Assembly (NCBI GenBank): GCA_017626045.1
Contig: JAGAJP010000056.1
Span: forward strand, 1 to 64,000
DNA: 64,000 nt
Reading direction: 5' to 3'
Source of the DNA: Muribaculaceae bacterium
GTDB lineage: Bacteria; Bacteroidota; Bacteroidia; Bacteroidales; Muribaculaceae
Shown: in pieces, positions 17,896-28,381 of the stretch
Numbering within the stretch: the first letter of the stretch is position 1
Layout: each line of letters starts with the position of its first letter
Made by a program: the position numbers and the translations under genes
The notes under the pieces: model-generated
What the model saw: only the letters and a program-made list of their open reading frames with translations
What the model was told of the DNA's origin: nothing
The model's database searches: none

Positions 17896-18624
17896 ATGGA
17901 TTTTATATCTGGTGAAATAATCGGAATAGACAAGCCGCTCGGATGGACTTCCTTTGATGTGGTGAAGAGGATTCGAGGCGCCATTCAGCGTAGACTGAAC
18001 GTGAAGAAGTTCAAGGTCGGCCATGCAGGAACTCTTGATCCTCTCGCCACCGGTGTGCTGATAGTATGCTCCGGCAGGAGTACCCGTTGCATCGACACTC
18101 TCCAGGCGGGAACAAAGGAGTATGTTGCCGACATACGTCTTGGCGCCACTACTCCCAGTTTCGATCTCGAGACGGAGATTGATGCCACTTACCCCTACGA
18201 CCATGTGACTATGGATATGGTGCGTAGCGTTCTGCCTTCGTTTACCGGCTCAATTCTTCAGGTCCCCCCCGTCTACAGCGCAGTGAAGGTTGACGGCAAA
18301 AGGGCCTACAAGTATGCCCGGAAAGGCAAGGAGGTGGAGCTGAAGCCTAAGCAGCTCGAGATTGAGGAGATGGAACTCCTTCCCTGCACTCTTCCCGACT
18401 TGCGTCTAAGGATAGTATGTTCCAAGGGCACCTATATCCGGGCAATAGCGCGAGACCTGGGGGAGGCTCTCGGCACCGGCGCTCACCTCACCGCCCTTAG
18501 ACGGCTGAGGGTGGGCGATATCAGAATACAAGACTGCCTGACCGTGGAGCAGGCTGTGGCTAAAATAGCTGATTGTGATCTTTCCTTTCCGGACGATTTC
18601 AAGTTTCCGGATCTTCGTAATTAA
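17896..18624 (+). CDS. truB: tRNA pseudouridine-55 synthase TruB
   Basis: A 242-residue TruB, which makes pseudouridine at U55 in the T loop of tRNAs. The catalytic Asp is residue 48 in GHAGTLDPLATGVL; KEYVADIRLG, QVPPVYSAVKVDG and SKGTYIRAIARDLG are the other family blocks. It follows uppP by 21 bases and is followed by a hairpin-forming inverted repeat (18626-18675) and queA. Confidence 0.95.
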   Translation: MDFISGEIIGIDKPLGWTSFDVVKRIRGAIQRRLNVKKFKVGHAGTLDPLATGVLIVCSGRSTRCIDTLQAGTKEYVADIRLGATTPSFDLETEIDATYPYDHVTMDMVRSVLPSFTGSILQVPPVYSAVKVDGKRAYKYARKGKEVELKPKQLEIEEMELLPCTLPDLRLRIVCSKGTYIRAIARDLGEALGTGAHLTALRRLRVGDIRIQDCLTVEQAVAKIADCDLSFPDDFKFPDLRN

Positions 18625-18625
18625 T

Positions 18626-18675
18626 GAAGTTGTTTCTATGAAGTCGATTGACAACTCATTTTTAGAAACAGCTTC
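18626..18675. repeat. 13-bp inverted repeat between truB and queA
   Basis: GAAGTTGTTTCTA (18626-18638) pairs with TAGAAACAGCTTC (18663-18675) with one G:U pair. The same 13-mer, as its complement, stands before mtaB at 12126-12138. It may be a weak terminator or a dispersed element. Confidence 0.45.
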
Positions 18676-18694
18676 TACTGAATGACTCTAAACA

Positions 18695-19747
18695 ATGAAA
18701 CTCTCACAATTCAAATTCAAACTTGCCGACGACCGTATTGCGATGCATCCGTCGGAAAACAGAGATGAATGTCGTCTGATGGTGGTAGACTCTCGCGATG
18801 GCAGCATCAAGCACTGCATCTTCAAGGAGATTATCAATTACTTCGATGACAAGGATGTTTTCGTCTTCAACGACACCCGTGTGTTTCCCGCACGTCTTTT
18901 TGGCAATAAGGAAAAGACAAATGCCAAGATCGAGGTTTTCCTTCTGCGGGAACTCAACGCAGCAAATAAATACTGGGACGTGCTCGTAGAGCCGGCAAGA
19001 AAGATTCGTATTGGAAATAAACTCTATTTCGGTGAGGATGATTCAATGGTGGCGGAGGTCATAGACAATACCACCTCCAGAGGCCGCACTCTGCGGTTTC
19101 TTTACGATGGACCGCACGATGAGTTCAAGGAGGCTCTTTATGCCTTGGGCGACACTCCGCTTCCCGACTATATAAACCGTCCTGCCGAGCCGGAGGACGT
19201 TGACCGCTATCAGAATATTTTCGCCACCAAGGAAGGTGCCGTAATGGCGCCCGCCGCCGGACTCCATTTCAGCCGTGAACTCATGAAGCGTATGGAGATT
19301 AAAGGTATAGAAAGAGGATTCGTTACTCTTCACTGCGGCAGGGGTAATTTCCGCGATATAGATGTCGAGGACCTGACGAAGCATAGGATGGATTCCGAGG
19401 AAATGTTTGTGGAGGAGGATGTGGTGCAGATGGTCAACGATGCAAAGGACCGCGGCTCGCGTATCTGTGCGGTCGGAACATCTACCATGAGGGCTCTCGT
19501 CACCGCAGAGTGTATGAACGGCCATCTCATGCCTTTCGAGGGGTGGACCAACAAGTTTGTATTCCCGCCCTACGATTTCGCTGTGTGCAATGCTATGGTC
19601 TCCAATTTCCATCTGCCATACAGCACTATGCTCATGATGGTTTCGGCTTTCGGAGGCTACGACCTCGTGATGAAGGCATACGATATCGCTATCAAGGAAG
19701 GCTATATGTTTGGAGCATACGGTGACGCCATGCTCGTGCTTCGGTAA
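18695..19747 (+). CDS. queA: S-adenosylmethionine:tRNA ribosyltransferase-isomerase QueA
   Basis: A 350-residue QueA, which transfers the ribosyl part of SAM to 7-aminomethyl-7-deazaguanine in tRNA, the penultimate step of queuosine synthesis. The family pattern is complete: [19 protein letters not shown] start, [32 protein letters not shown] and [20 protein letters not shown]. It is the last gene of the ftsX-queA run and is followed by a small RNA unit on the same strand. Confidence 0.95.
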   Translation: MKLSQFKFKLADDRIAMHPSENRDECRLMVVDSRDGSIKHCIFKEIINYFDDKDVFVFNDTRVFPARLFGNKEKTNAKIEVFLLRELNAANKYWDVLVEPARKIRIGNKLYFGEDDSMVAEVIDNTTSRGRTLRFLYDGPHDEFKEALYALGDTPLPDYINRPAEPEDVDRYQNIFATKEGAVMAPAAGLHFSRELMKRMEIKGIERGFVTLHCGRGNFRDIDVEDLTKHRMDSEEMFVEEDVVQMVNDAKDRGSRICAVGTSTMRALVTAECMNGHLMPFEGWTNKFVFPPYDFAVCNAMVSNFHLPYSTMLMMVSAFGGYDLVMKAYDIAIKEGYMFGAYGDAMLVLR

Positions 19748-19886
19748 TGGCCGACAGCGCCTTGAAAGTGCCCGAAAATTAAGGAATACGCTCTTGGAAT
19801 GACACTGAAGCCCGGAAAATATATTTTAACAAACGGAGCTTTTCGTGTTAATAATACTTAAAGTATGAAATTTTTATAACAATATA

Positions 19887-19918
19887 CTTGACAAACACAA
19901 AAAAAAATACTAATTTTG
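19887..19918 (+). promoter_or_regulatory. Promoter of small RNA unit A
   Basis: CTTG at 19887-19890 and TAATTTTG at 19911-19918 are separated by 20 bases. The expected start is about 19924, the first base of the conserved RNA core. Confidence 0.7.
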
Positions 19919-19922
19919 CATT

Positions 19923-19989
19923 GTGTTTTTCATGGTATTAGATTTAAGGTTAGAGGATTAGTTGTCGAGAGACAATTATTCCTTTTTTT
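19923..19989 (+). ncRNA. Small RNA unit, copy A
   Basis: A ~67-nt unit starts with GTTTTTCATGGTATTAGATT and AAGGTTA (19925-19952) and ends in a terminator: GGATTAGTTGTC (19955-19966), loop GAGA, partner 19971-19982, then seven T. Copies B (20815-20886) and C (33538-33607), both on the minus strand, share promoter, core and terminator layout while the stem sequence varies. A nine-codon frame starting in the core is not preserved in copy B, so this is unlikely to be a peptide gene. It may be the published Bacteroidales-1 RNA motif, which is also bounded by a promoter and a terminator; that match is inference. Confidence 0.65.
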
Positions 19990-20024
19990 ATGCCCATTTT
20001 TAAAGGACGAGCGTCCCTACCGGG

Positions 20025-20765
20025 TCAGAGGAATATCTCTTTGAGGATCTCGAGTGAGCGTATGTTGTCACATCCGGGGAAATGGCATCCGAAGTATTTC
20101 AGGATCAGGTCAAGAATCTCGGACCTTTCCTTTCCTGAAAAGCGGAAGCGGCGTGAGTTGGAATAATTGATGCGTGCAAGTTTCATAAGAAAAGCCGATT
20201 TCTCGTTGTTGATCCTGTTGCTCCCTCGTCTTGCGTTGCTGAATGGATACGCCATCACTCCCGCCTGCATGTCGAATTCCATCCCGTCGCTATAGTTGCT
20301 CAGGTCGGGCTGTATGCCCATCAGGCGTGTCATTCCCACCATGAATGTGATGTGGAAGTTAGCGATTGCTGTCTTATCGACAACGGCATCGAAATATTCC
20401 ATGGAGTCGGAAATGTAGTTCCATACATTGACCTCAGGCGTTGCATCGCGGAGAAGACGGCTGAGAAACTCTGACAGAAACATCGCTACTGTGGCTTTGC
20501 CGGGCGACATATAGACGCTTTTCCACACTCTCAGCAGGGTGATTCCCGAGGCTATGCCAAGTTCTCGCGAAGCACTCCTGTTGACTTCGGCTTCTATTAC
20601 GCTAAGGGGCTGAAGACGTGATGCAGCCTGCCGTGCAGTCCGGCTCGTTCCCGCCGGAGTGAGCATTGCGATTCTTCCTTTTTCAAGCGTATATACACCG
20701 GTGACATTAAACCGGTCGCTGTGGCGTATGCTGCCAAGAATGATGCCTGTTATCTTTTCCTTCAT
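20025..20765 (-). CDS. recO: DNA repair protein RecO
   Basis: A 246-residue RecO, which helps load RecA on SSB-coated single-stranded DNA in the RecFOR pathway. The N-terminal OB-fold begins GIILGSIRHSDRFNVTGVYTLEKGRI, and the helical body with FLSEFLSRLLRD follows; the end FGCHFPGCDNIRSLEILKEIFL is typical of the Bacteroidota branch, which lacks the full zinc site. The gene lies between copies A and B of a small RNA unit in opposite orientation. Copy B, on the same strand, ends 49 bases before its start and could be its leader. Confidence 0.85.
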   Translation of the reverse strand: MKEKITGIILGSIRHSDRFNVTGVYTLEKGRIAMLTPAGTSRTARQAASRLQPLSVIEAEVNRSASRELGIASGITLLRVWKSVYMSPGKATVAMFLSEFLSRLLRDATPEVNVWNYISDSMEYFDAVVDKTAIANFHITFMVGMTRLMGIQPDLSNYSDGMEFDMQAGVMAYPFSNARRGSNRINNEKSAFLMKLARINYSNSRRFRFSGKERSEILDLILKYFGCHFPGCDNIRSLEILKEIFL

Positions 20766-20814
20766 CTGGTTAGAGCGAATACTACTTCATTTGTAAATAA
20801 GCCTCCATCCTACA

Positions 20815-20886
20815 TAAAAAGATCTAACTCTTTTCACAAAGAGTTAGACCGAAACCTTAATCTTAATTTAATACTATGAAAAACAC
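20815..20886 (-). ncRNA. Small RNA unit, copy B (possible recO leader)
   Basis: On the minus strand, TAATTTTG (20892-20899) with TTTG at 20919-20922 (19-base spacer) is followed by GTTTTTCATAGTATTAAATT and AAGGTT, the same core as copies A and C with changes that remove its ATG. It ends in a perfect 11-bp hairpin (20823-20833 with 20838-20848) and a T run. As recO starts 49 bases further on, this unit may be an attenuated leader of recO, or a separate RNA. Confidence 0.6.
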
Positions 20887-21062
20887 ACTTGCAAAATTAA
20901 TAAATATTTTTATAAGTACAAATAAAAATTGACTTTTTTTCAAAAATCAAGTGAATTATTCAATTTTTGAACGGTGGAAACGTTAAATTTATGATGGCTG
21001 ACCTAATGCAGGTTGAAATCTCCGGGTCATGAGGTCGGCGTTTATTGATAAAAGCATTTAGT

Positions 21063-22394
21063 ATGAAGAAATACAATATCGCGGTTGCCGGTACCGGCTA
21101 TGTGGGTCTGTCTCTTGCCACACTTCTGTCCCAGCACAATCATGTGGTGGCAGTGGACGTTGTTCCTGAAAAGGTGGATAAGATCAACAAGCGCATTTCG
21201 CCCATTCAGGATGAGTATATTGAAAAATACCTTGCGGAAAAAGACCTCGATCTTTCTGCGACACTCGATGGCGCCGAGGCGTATAGAAACGCCGATTTCG
21301 TGGTTATCGCCGCTCCTACCAATTATGACCCGGTGACCAACTTCTTCGACACCCATTGCATAGAGGATGTCATCGATCTTGTGCTTTCCGTCAATCCCAA
21401 GGCTGTAATGGTGATTAAGTCCACAATCCCTGTGGGATACTGCAGATCGCTGTATGTGAAATACGCCGATGCCGGCGCCTCTCAGTTCAACCTTATGTTC
21501 TTTCCGGAGTTCCTTCGGGAGTCGAAGGCTTTATACGACAATCTGTTCCCTTCCCGTATCATCGCGGGAGTGCCCAAGATTATAGAGGAGAAACGCTATG
21601 CCCGCGAAAACGATGCCATCCTTAAGGTCACAGACCTCAAGATGATGGAGCGCGCCGCCGGGATATTCGTCGAACTGCTTATGCAGGGTGCCGTCAAGGA
21701 AGATATCCCAGTGCTGTATATGGGGATGAAAGAGGCAGAGGCGGTAAAACTCTTCGCCAATACCTATCTCGCTCTCCGAGTAAGCTATTTCAACGAACTC
21801 GACACCTATGCCGAGGTGAAGGGCCTGGACTCCAGGGCTATCATCGAAGGCGTGGGACTCGACCCGCGAATCGGTTCGCACTACAATAATCCCTCTTTCG
21901 GCTACGGCGGCTATTGCCTGCCGAAGGATACAAAACAGCTCCTTGCCAATTATGCCGAAGTTCCTCAAAACATGATGTCGGCGATAGTTGAGTCAAACCG
22001 CACAAGGAAGGATTTCATAGCCGACCGCATCCTGCGTCTTGCAGGATGGTATGATTACTATTCTTGTAACGATTACGCCTCTGATGCGAAAAAAGCCGAC
22101 AATGGCGTACCGCCCACAGTCGGCGTTTACCGTCTGACTATGAAATCTAATTCCGACAATTTCCGTCAGTCGAGCATTCAGGGCGTTATGAAGCGCATAA
22201 AGGCAAAGGGAGCCAATGTGATAATCTTCGAACCCACGCTTGAAGACGGTTCCTCTTTCTTCGGAAGTGCGGTTGTCAACGACCTCCCCCTTTTCAAGGA
22301 GAAATCAGATGCCATAGTGGCAAACCGCTACGACAGTGTCCTTGACGATGTGGCGGAAAAGGTATATACAAGAGACATCTTCCGCCGAGACTGA
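21063..22394 (+). CDS. ugd: UDP-glucose 6-dehydrogenase (nucleotide-sugar dehydrogenase)
   Basis: A 443-residue UDP-glucose/GDP-mannose dehydrogenase family enzyme, probably making UDP-glucuronate for surface glycans. The NAD site is [16 protein letters not shown] near residues 7-22; the catalytic Cys285 is in [14 protein letters not shown]. It is longer than the ~390-residue E. coli type mainly through an insert near 325-345 ([13 protein letters not shown]) before [16 protein letters not shown]. The start ATG 21063 is chosen because the frame upstream (TTG 21045) adds only six residues. Exact sugar specificity is not proven. Confidence 0.88.
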   Translation: MKKYNIAVAGTGYVGLSLATLLSQHNHVVAVDVVPEKVDKINKRISPIQDEYIEKYLAEKDLDLSATLDGAEAYRNADFVVIAAPTNYDPVTNFFDTHCIEDVIDLVLSVNPKAVMVIKSTIPVGYCRSLYVKYADAGASQFNLMFFPEFLRESKALYDNLFPSRIIAGVPKIIEEKRYARENDAILKVTDLKMMERAAGIFVELLMQGAVKEDIPVLYMGMKEAEAVKLFANTYLALRVSYFNELDTYAEVKGLDSRAIIEGVGLDPRIGSHYNNPSFGYGGYCLPKDTKQLLANYAEVPQNMMSAIVESNRTRKDFIADRILRLAGWYDYYSCNDYASDAKKADNGVPPTVGVYRLTMKSNSDNFRQSSIQGVMKRIKAKGANVIIFEPTLEDGSSFFGSAVVNDLPLFKEKSDAIVANRYDSVLDDVAEKVYTRDIFRRD

Positions 22395-22446
22395 TACTTA
22401 ACCGGTCATAGACTGATATTTAACCGGTCATGGACTGATATTTACC
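22389..22446. repeat. 22-bp tandem repeat at the end of ugd
   Basis: GACTGATAyTTAACCGGTCA occurs at 22389 and 22411, and a shortened third copy begins at 22433. The period is 22 bases, and the first unit contains the last base of Arg, the Asp codon and the stop of ugd. Confidence 0.7.
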
Positions 22447-22474
22447 CCATTCCGTCTTTTTGAGGAATGGGGTA
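22443..22474. terminator. Bidirectional hairpin between ugd and the acyl-CoA ligase
   Basis: TACCCCATTCC (22443-22453) pairs perfectly with 22464-22474 around a 10-base loop. It lies between two converging genes and could end both transcripts; the T tracts are short. Confidence 0.6.
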
Positions 22475-22479
22475 TGATT

Positions 22480-24135
22480 TCATGAATACAGGAACCGCTT
22501 GATCGAGCGTTTCGGGGTCTTCTCGAATTCGTTCGGCACAAGCTGGATTTTCGACAGCCGTTCGTAGGGAGCCACAATCTGGTTGAGTTCCTTGCGTGTC
22601 TTTTCAATCATCTCGCCGAGGTCATTGCTCGTAAGCCCCATTTTGTCGAGAGTGGGGTAGTCGGGATATACCAGACCTACGAGCTTGCCGTCGCGCTCGA
22701 CCACCAGGGATTCCGCGATATACGGCATATTGTTGAGCTTTGCCTCTATTTCTTCAGGATAGATGTTCTGTCCGTTTGCCGACAGGAGCATCGTCTTGTT
22801 GCGTCCGCGAAGATACAGAGTGCCGTCGGGTGAGCGTGTCCCCATATCGCCGGTCTTAAGCCATCCGTCTCTGTCAAGCACCATTTTAGTGGCGTACGGA
22901 TAGCGGTAATAGCCCTTCATCACGTTGGTGCCTCTTACGCATACTTCTCCCGGAATGTTTTCGGGATCTTGGCTCATGACGATTGTCTCCATGGTCGGAA
23001 GCGTTCTGCCTACGCTTCCGGGCTTGAATTCCTTCCATGGGGTATAGGAGATCAGCGGTCCGCATTCCGTCATTCCGTAACCTACGGTAAACGGGAACTT
23101 TATCTTGTGGAGAAACTCCTCCACATCATGGTTGAGGGGGGCTCCACCCACTATCACTTCCTCAAACTCTCCGCCGAATGCGGCTATCAGTTTCTTACGT
23201 ATCTTGCTGTATATGAAACTGTCTAAGAGAGGTACGGCAAGTGTCCACCTGATGGTGCCCTTGGTGATCATCGGAAGAATCTGGTTTTTGTAGATTTTTT
23301 CGAGAATCAGGGGGACGCAAATAATCAGATTTGGCCTTACTTCAGAGAGGGCTTTCAGAAGCACACGTGGTGACGGCGTCTTGTCGAGCACAGTGATGTG
23401 GCTGCCCACCGCCAGAGGTGTCAGCATGTCGAAGGCACAGGCATAGGCGTGTGCCAGAGGCAGGAACGCGAGGGCGCGGCTCCCTTTGTAGTGGAGGCGC
23501 GTGTCGATGCCGAAGCATACGTTGCCGGCGAGATTCCTGCCTGTCAGCATCACTCCCTTCGAGAATCCCGTGGTGCCGGATGTGTAGTTGATCTCGGCTA
23601 TCTCATCGTTGTCTTTATCGGCGAATTTAACATCCGACGGTCCGTAGCCGTTGGGATATAGTTTGTTGAATCTCCTTTTGGCAAGTTTCAGGTCGCGTTT
23701 TATCTCAAGTTCCGCCGACTCGTGAAGCACTTCCCGACGGGTCAGGGAGAACACAGCCTTGACGTTTACAAGCGTATCCGGATCTATGTGCTCCCAGATG
23801 GAGTCCTGGACCACTAATACAGTGGCACCCGAATGGTTCACCACATGGGCTATGTCTATGGGATTGAATTCTGCAAGTATCGGAACCACAATTGCTCCGT
23901 AGGTCACGATGCTCATGTATGTCTTGATCCATTCGGACGAGTCTTTCCCGCAAAGCGCTATCTTGTCGCCCGGATTTATGCCGATTGATTTATAGAACGT
24001 GTGCGCGAAAGCTATCGCGGTGGCAAGTTCACCGTAGGTATGGGTTACTCCGGATGTGTAGTCGGTAAGTGCCGGCAAGTTCCAGTTTTTCTTGAAACTG
24101 GTCTCATATATCTTGATGAAGTTGAGTATATTCAT
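22480..24135 (-). CDS. AMP-binding long-chain acyl-CoA ligase-like protein
   Basis: A 551-residue adenylate-forming enzyme, likely a long-chain fatty acyl-CoA synthetase. The AMP-binding P-loop NYTSGTTGFSKGVM, GYGMTECGP (A5 core), LKTGDMG and the end segment ending FEKTPKRSIKRFLYS are present; the last Lys region carries the adenylation lysine. The start ATG 24135 (MNILNFIKIYETSF) is chosen over an in-frame ATG at 24213, which would run through the terminator hairpin at 24203-24227. The chain-length preference cannot be told from sequence. Confidence 0.85.
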   Translation of the reverse strand: MNILNFIKIYETSFKKNWNLPALTDYTSGVTHTYGELATAIAFAHTFYKSIGINPGDKIALCGKDSSEWIKTYMSIVTYGAIVVPILAEFNPIDIAHVVNHSGATVLVVQDSIWEHIDPDTLVNVKAVFSLTRREVLHESAELEIKRDLKLAKRRFNKLYPNGYGPSDVKFADKDNDEIAEINYTSGTTGFSKGVMLTGRNLAGNVCFGIDTRLHYKGSRALAFLPLAHAYACAFDMLTPLAVGSHITVLDKTPSPRVLLKALSEVRPNLIICVPLILEKIYKNQILPMITKGTIRWTLAVPLLDSFIYSKIRKKLIAAFGGEFEEVIVGGAPLNHDVEEFLHKIKFPFTVGYGMTECGPLISYTPWKEFKPGSVGRTLPTMETIVMSQDPENIPGEVCVRGTNVMKGYYRYPYATKMVLDRDGWLKTGDMGTRSPDGTLYLRGRNKTMLLSANGQNIYPEEIEAKLNNMPYIAESLVVERDGKLVGLVYPDYPTLDKMGLTSNDLGEMIEKTRKELNQIVAPYERLSKIQLVPNEFEKTPKRSIKRFLYS

Positions 24136-24198
24136 GAGCTCGTTTTTGTGATATGGGGTCTTAATGTTCAGATAAAAATTCCCCCTAAAGTAATAACG

Positions 24199-24228
24199 AA
24201 AAAACCGGCCCAATGGTTAGGCCGGTTA
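24199..24228 (-). terminator. Terminator after greA and the HIT gene
   Basis: On the minus strand AACCGGCC (24220-24227) pairs with 24203-24210, followed by a T run (complement of 24199-24204). It lies 30 bases downstream of the HIT gene. Confidence 0.8.
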
Positions 24229-24257
24229 TATAAATTCTATCGAAAAAAACGGTGTGA

Positions 24258-24650
24258 TTATTTGAAATTCGCCGCGATGGCGTCGGCGGTGGCTTTCATT
24301 TTCTCCGGATCCGGGTTTTCGATTTTCTTATGGAAATCCATGTCTCCCTCAGTGGTGAGGGGCACAAGATGGATGTGGGCGTGCGGGACCTCGAGCCCGA
24401 GCACTGCCTCGCCGACCTTGCGGCATGGAATTGCAGCCTTGATGGCTTTTGCCACTTTTTTGGCAAACACCTGCATTGCGGCTATAGTGTCGTCGTCAAG
24501 GTCGAAGATATAGTCTGTCTCCTGCTTTGGCACCACGAGCGTATGTCCCCACTGGAGGGGATTGATATCAAGGAATGCATAGAAACGGTCATCTTCCGCC
24601 ACCTTGTAGGAGGGAATCTCTCCTGCGATTATTCTTGAGAAGATTGTCAT
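24258..24650 (-). CDS. HIT-family nucleotide hydrolase (HinT-like)
   Basis: A 130-residue histidine-triad protein. The triad motif HAHIHLVPL sits near residues 90-98, so the nucleophilic His is the middle one. Members cleave AMP-lysine or other nucleotide conjugates. The start MTIFSRIIAGEIPSYKVAEDD and LVVPKQETDYIFDL are typical of the branch I or Hint group. The start is two bases after the greA stop, so both are translated from one mRNA that ends at the hairpin 24203-24227. Confidence 0.9.
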   Translation of the reverse strand: MTIFSRIIAGEIPSYKVAEDDRFYAFLDINPLQWGHTLVVPKQETDYIFDLDDDTIAAMQVFAKKVAKAIKAAIPCRKVGEAVLGLEVPHAHIHLVPLTTEGDMDFHKKIENPDPEKMKATADAIAANFK

Positions 24651-24652
24651 TG

Positions 24653-25117
24653 TCAGAGTTCTATTTTGATGATTTCAAAATCCATGACACCTGCAGGTGC
24701 GTTGACTTTCACTATTTCGCCCACCTTGTGTCCCATCAGTGCCTTGGCGATAGGTGTCGACGACGCGATTTTGAATTCGCGCAGGTTTGCCTCGTTTTCA
24801 GTCACTATGGTGTAGGTCATCTGCATTCCGTTTTTCACGTTCTTGATGGTCACCTTGTTGAGCAGGCCCACTTCGTCGGTGGTGAGTTTGCTGTCGTCGA
24901 TGATTCGTGAGTTGGCTATCAGTTCCTTGATTTTGGCAATCTTCATTTCCAGCATGCCCTGAGCTTCTTTAGCCGCGTCATATTCGGCGTTTTCCGAGAG
25001 GTCTCCTTTGTCGCGAGCCTCGGCTATTGCATTCTTGATGGCGGGACGCTGCGCCTCCAGTTCTGAAAGCTCTGCCATCTTCTTGTCATATCCTTCTTTA
25101 GTGAGATACGTTGCCAT
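24653..25117 (-). CDS. greA: Transcription elongation factor GreA
   Basis: A 154-residue GreA, which rescues backtracked RNA polymerase by stimulating transcript cleavage. The N-terminal coiled coil carries the acidic tip LSENAEYDAAKEAQGMLE (near residues 40-57) whose Asp and Glu enter the polymerase channel; the C-terminal FKBP-like domain (from ~80) ends with VNAPAGVMDFEIIKIEL. The gene has a 120-nt leader from a promoter at 25244-25251 with a hairpin and T run inside, which may control it. Confidence 0.94.
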   Translation of the reverse strand: MATYLTKEGYDKKMAELSELEAQRPAIKNAIAEARDKGDLSENAEYDAAKEAQGMLEMKIAKIKELIANSRIIDDSKLTTDEVGLLNKVTIKNVKNGMQMTYTIVTENEANLREFKIASSTPIAKALMGHKVGEIVKVNAPAGVMDFEIIKIEL

Positions 25118-25174
25118 TTCTGTTAGTATTTGACCCGTGGGTCTTTGATTGAATATTTTTGTTTACGAGTTAAA

Positions 25175-25251
25175 AAAAGATAAGCCCCCTTTATCGGCCG
25201 ACTATTCTCAGCCTCTAAAAGGACCCTTCAATTAATTATAATGCAAAGTTA
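25175..25251 (-). promoter_or_regulatory. greA promoter and leader hairpin
   Basis: On the minus strand TAACTTTG (25244-25251) is the -7 box. About 50 nt into the transcript, GATAA and TTATC can pair around AGGGGGC (complement of about 25179-25195), followed at once by seven T. This small hairpin could act as an attenuator ahead of greA. The upstream promoter box is weak. Confidence 0.4.
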
Positions 25252-25373
25252 CGAAAAAAAGTTGACAATTAAAAATTTTATCCGCTTTTTACATTTTATT
25301 ACGAATCTCCACATTAACTCCACATTAACCTCATTTGCTCGAGCGTCCTAAATTTAACCGGGGAGAGGAATCA

Positions 25374-25400
25374 CTGGGGGCGAGGAATTACTTGTAAATA
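25374..25400. repeat. GC-rich palindromic dispersed element, copy 3 (degenerate)
   Basis: CTGGGGGCGAGGAATTACTT followed by GTAAAT is a partial, mutated copy of the element seen at 229-292, 1284-1356 and 39721-39763. Unlike the others it is not next to a stop codon. Confidence 0.5.
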
Positions 25401-25489
25401 AGTTTAATCAACTTCAACAATAATCCTGATAATTTTTTTGTGAGTTCTAAAAAATTGCTTTAAATAGTTTGGTATTGAGAAATTTTAGT

Positions 25490-25552
25490 TATCTTTGCGT
25501 CTGAATATGTCTTGGCATTTCGCAATGTGGCATATTCGGTTTGTTTTTTTTA
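25490..25552 (+). ncRNA. Very short promoter-hairpin RNA unit
   Basis: TATCTTTG (25490-25497) with TTTG at 25468-25471 (18-base spacer) predicts a start near 25503. The RNA is then almost only a hairpin: TGAATATG (25502-25509) with CATATTC (25531-25537) and inner GGCATT with AATGTGG around TCGC, followed by eight T. No open frame follows on this strand before gyrB, which runs toward it. The purpose is unknown. Confidence 0.5.
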
Positions 25553-25763
25553 TTTATAGAAGTTTAGACGGCTTCATATCTAATTGAATGGGCAACTGTG
25601 ATATACCAACGCGCATATAATCACAACAGACAACGAATGGTTCTGGAAGGCTCCGACCAATAATTGAGAAATCTCAAGCCCCCTTACTGCAAAATAACAG
25701 GAAGGGGGCTTGATGTAGTATGCTTGCTGCGTCTCGAACTCCTATATTCTCAATTCTAAATTC
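25553..25763. other. Unexplained gap between the hairpin RNA and gyrB
   Basis: I see no gene here. The main structure is a perfect 12-bp inverted repeat, TCAAGCCCCCTT (25674-25685) with 25702-25713, around a 16-base A-rich loop, without a T tract on either side. Together with the promoter at 25490 the stretch could belong to a longer non-coding transcript. Confidence 0.4.
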
Positions 25764-25796
25764 AATTATGCATTATGCATTATGAATTATGCATTG
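25764..25796. repeat. AT-rich dispersed repeat behind gyrB
   Basis: ATTATGCATTATGCATTATG and GAATTATGCATTG form the same repeat type as at 2779-2836 and 39677-39716. It ends four bases from the gyrB stop codon. Confidence 0.65.
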
Positions 25797-25799
25797 ATT

Positions 25800-27779
<1,980 letters not shown>

Positions 27780-28379
27780 CTATTGCTGTTTTTCGCGGCC
27801 GGTTCCGGTCTTCTTCTCGATTTCCTTCGCTATGTTGGCGAAGATGTCGTCTACCGATCCCTGGCCGTTGATCTGCATGTATTTCTTTTTGCCGATGTAG
27901 TGTGCTCTCAGAGGCTCTGTCTGGGCGTGATACACTTTCAGTCGGTTTGTGATTGTCTCTTCGTTGTCGTCGGCGCGTCCTGTCTGCTTTCCGCGTTCTA
28001 TCATGCGGCGCTTGAGTTCATCCTCCGGAACCTCCAGCCCCACTACTCCGTGCAGTTCGTGACCCATCTCGGCGAGCATGGAGTCAAGAGCATGCGCCTG
28101 GGGAACAGTGCGCGGAAATCCGTCGAATATGACGCCTTTCGAATCCCCGATTATTCCCTCAAGCTCATGGCGGAGGATGTCGATCATAAGAGTGTCCGGA
28201 ATCAGTTGCCCCTTGCTGATGTAGGAGTCGGCTATTTTGCCGAGTTCTGTCCCGTCTTTGATGTGTTTGCGGAGAACCTCTCCTGTAGAAATGTGATGAA
28301 GTCCGTATTCGGCTATTAGTTTCTCACTCTGAGTGCCTTTCCCGCTCCCGGGAGCACCGAACAATACAAGATTTAACAT
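27780..28379 (-). CDS. adk: Adenylate kinase
   Basis: A 199-residue adenylate kinase (AMP + ATP to two ADP). The P-loop GAPGSGKGTQ is at residues 8-17; FDGFPRTVPQAHAL and the short LID (RADDNEETITNRL) follow, without a zinc-binding insert. The C-terminus is a polar Lys/Gln-rich tail (KKTGTGREKQQ). It starts two bases after hpt and ends six before gyrB, so the three purine and topology genes are cotranscribed. Confidence 0.95.
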   Translation of the reverse strand: MLNLVLFGAPGSGKGTQSEKLIAEYGLHHISTGEVLRKHIKDGTELGKIADSYISKGQLIPDTLMIDILRHELEGIIGDSKGVIFDGFPRTVPQAHALDSMLAEMGHELHGVVGLEVPEDELKRRMIERGKQTGRADDNEETITNRLKVYHAQTEPLRAHYIGKKKYMQINGQGSVDDIFANIAKEIEKKTGTGREKQQ

Positions 28380-28381
28380 GT

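Noticed and set aside
19931..19960. A nine-codon peptide gene (MVLDLRLED) in small RNA copy A
   Set aside because: The ATG is changed to ATA in copy B and the frame is different in copy C, so the peptide is not preserved.
25720..25750. A tRNA fragment (TTCGAGAC-like T loop on the minus strand)
   Set aside because: The flanking bases do not form a T stem, and no acceptor or anticodon arm can be drawn.
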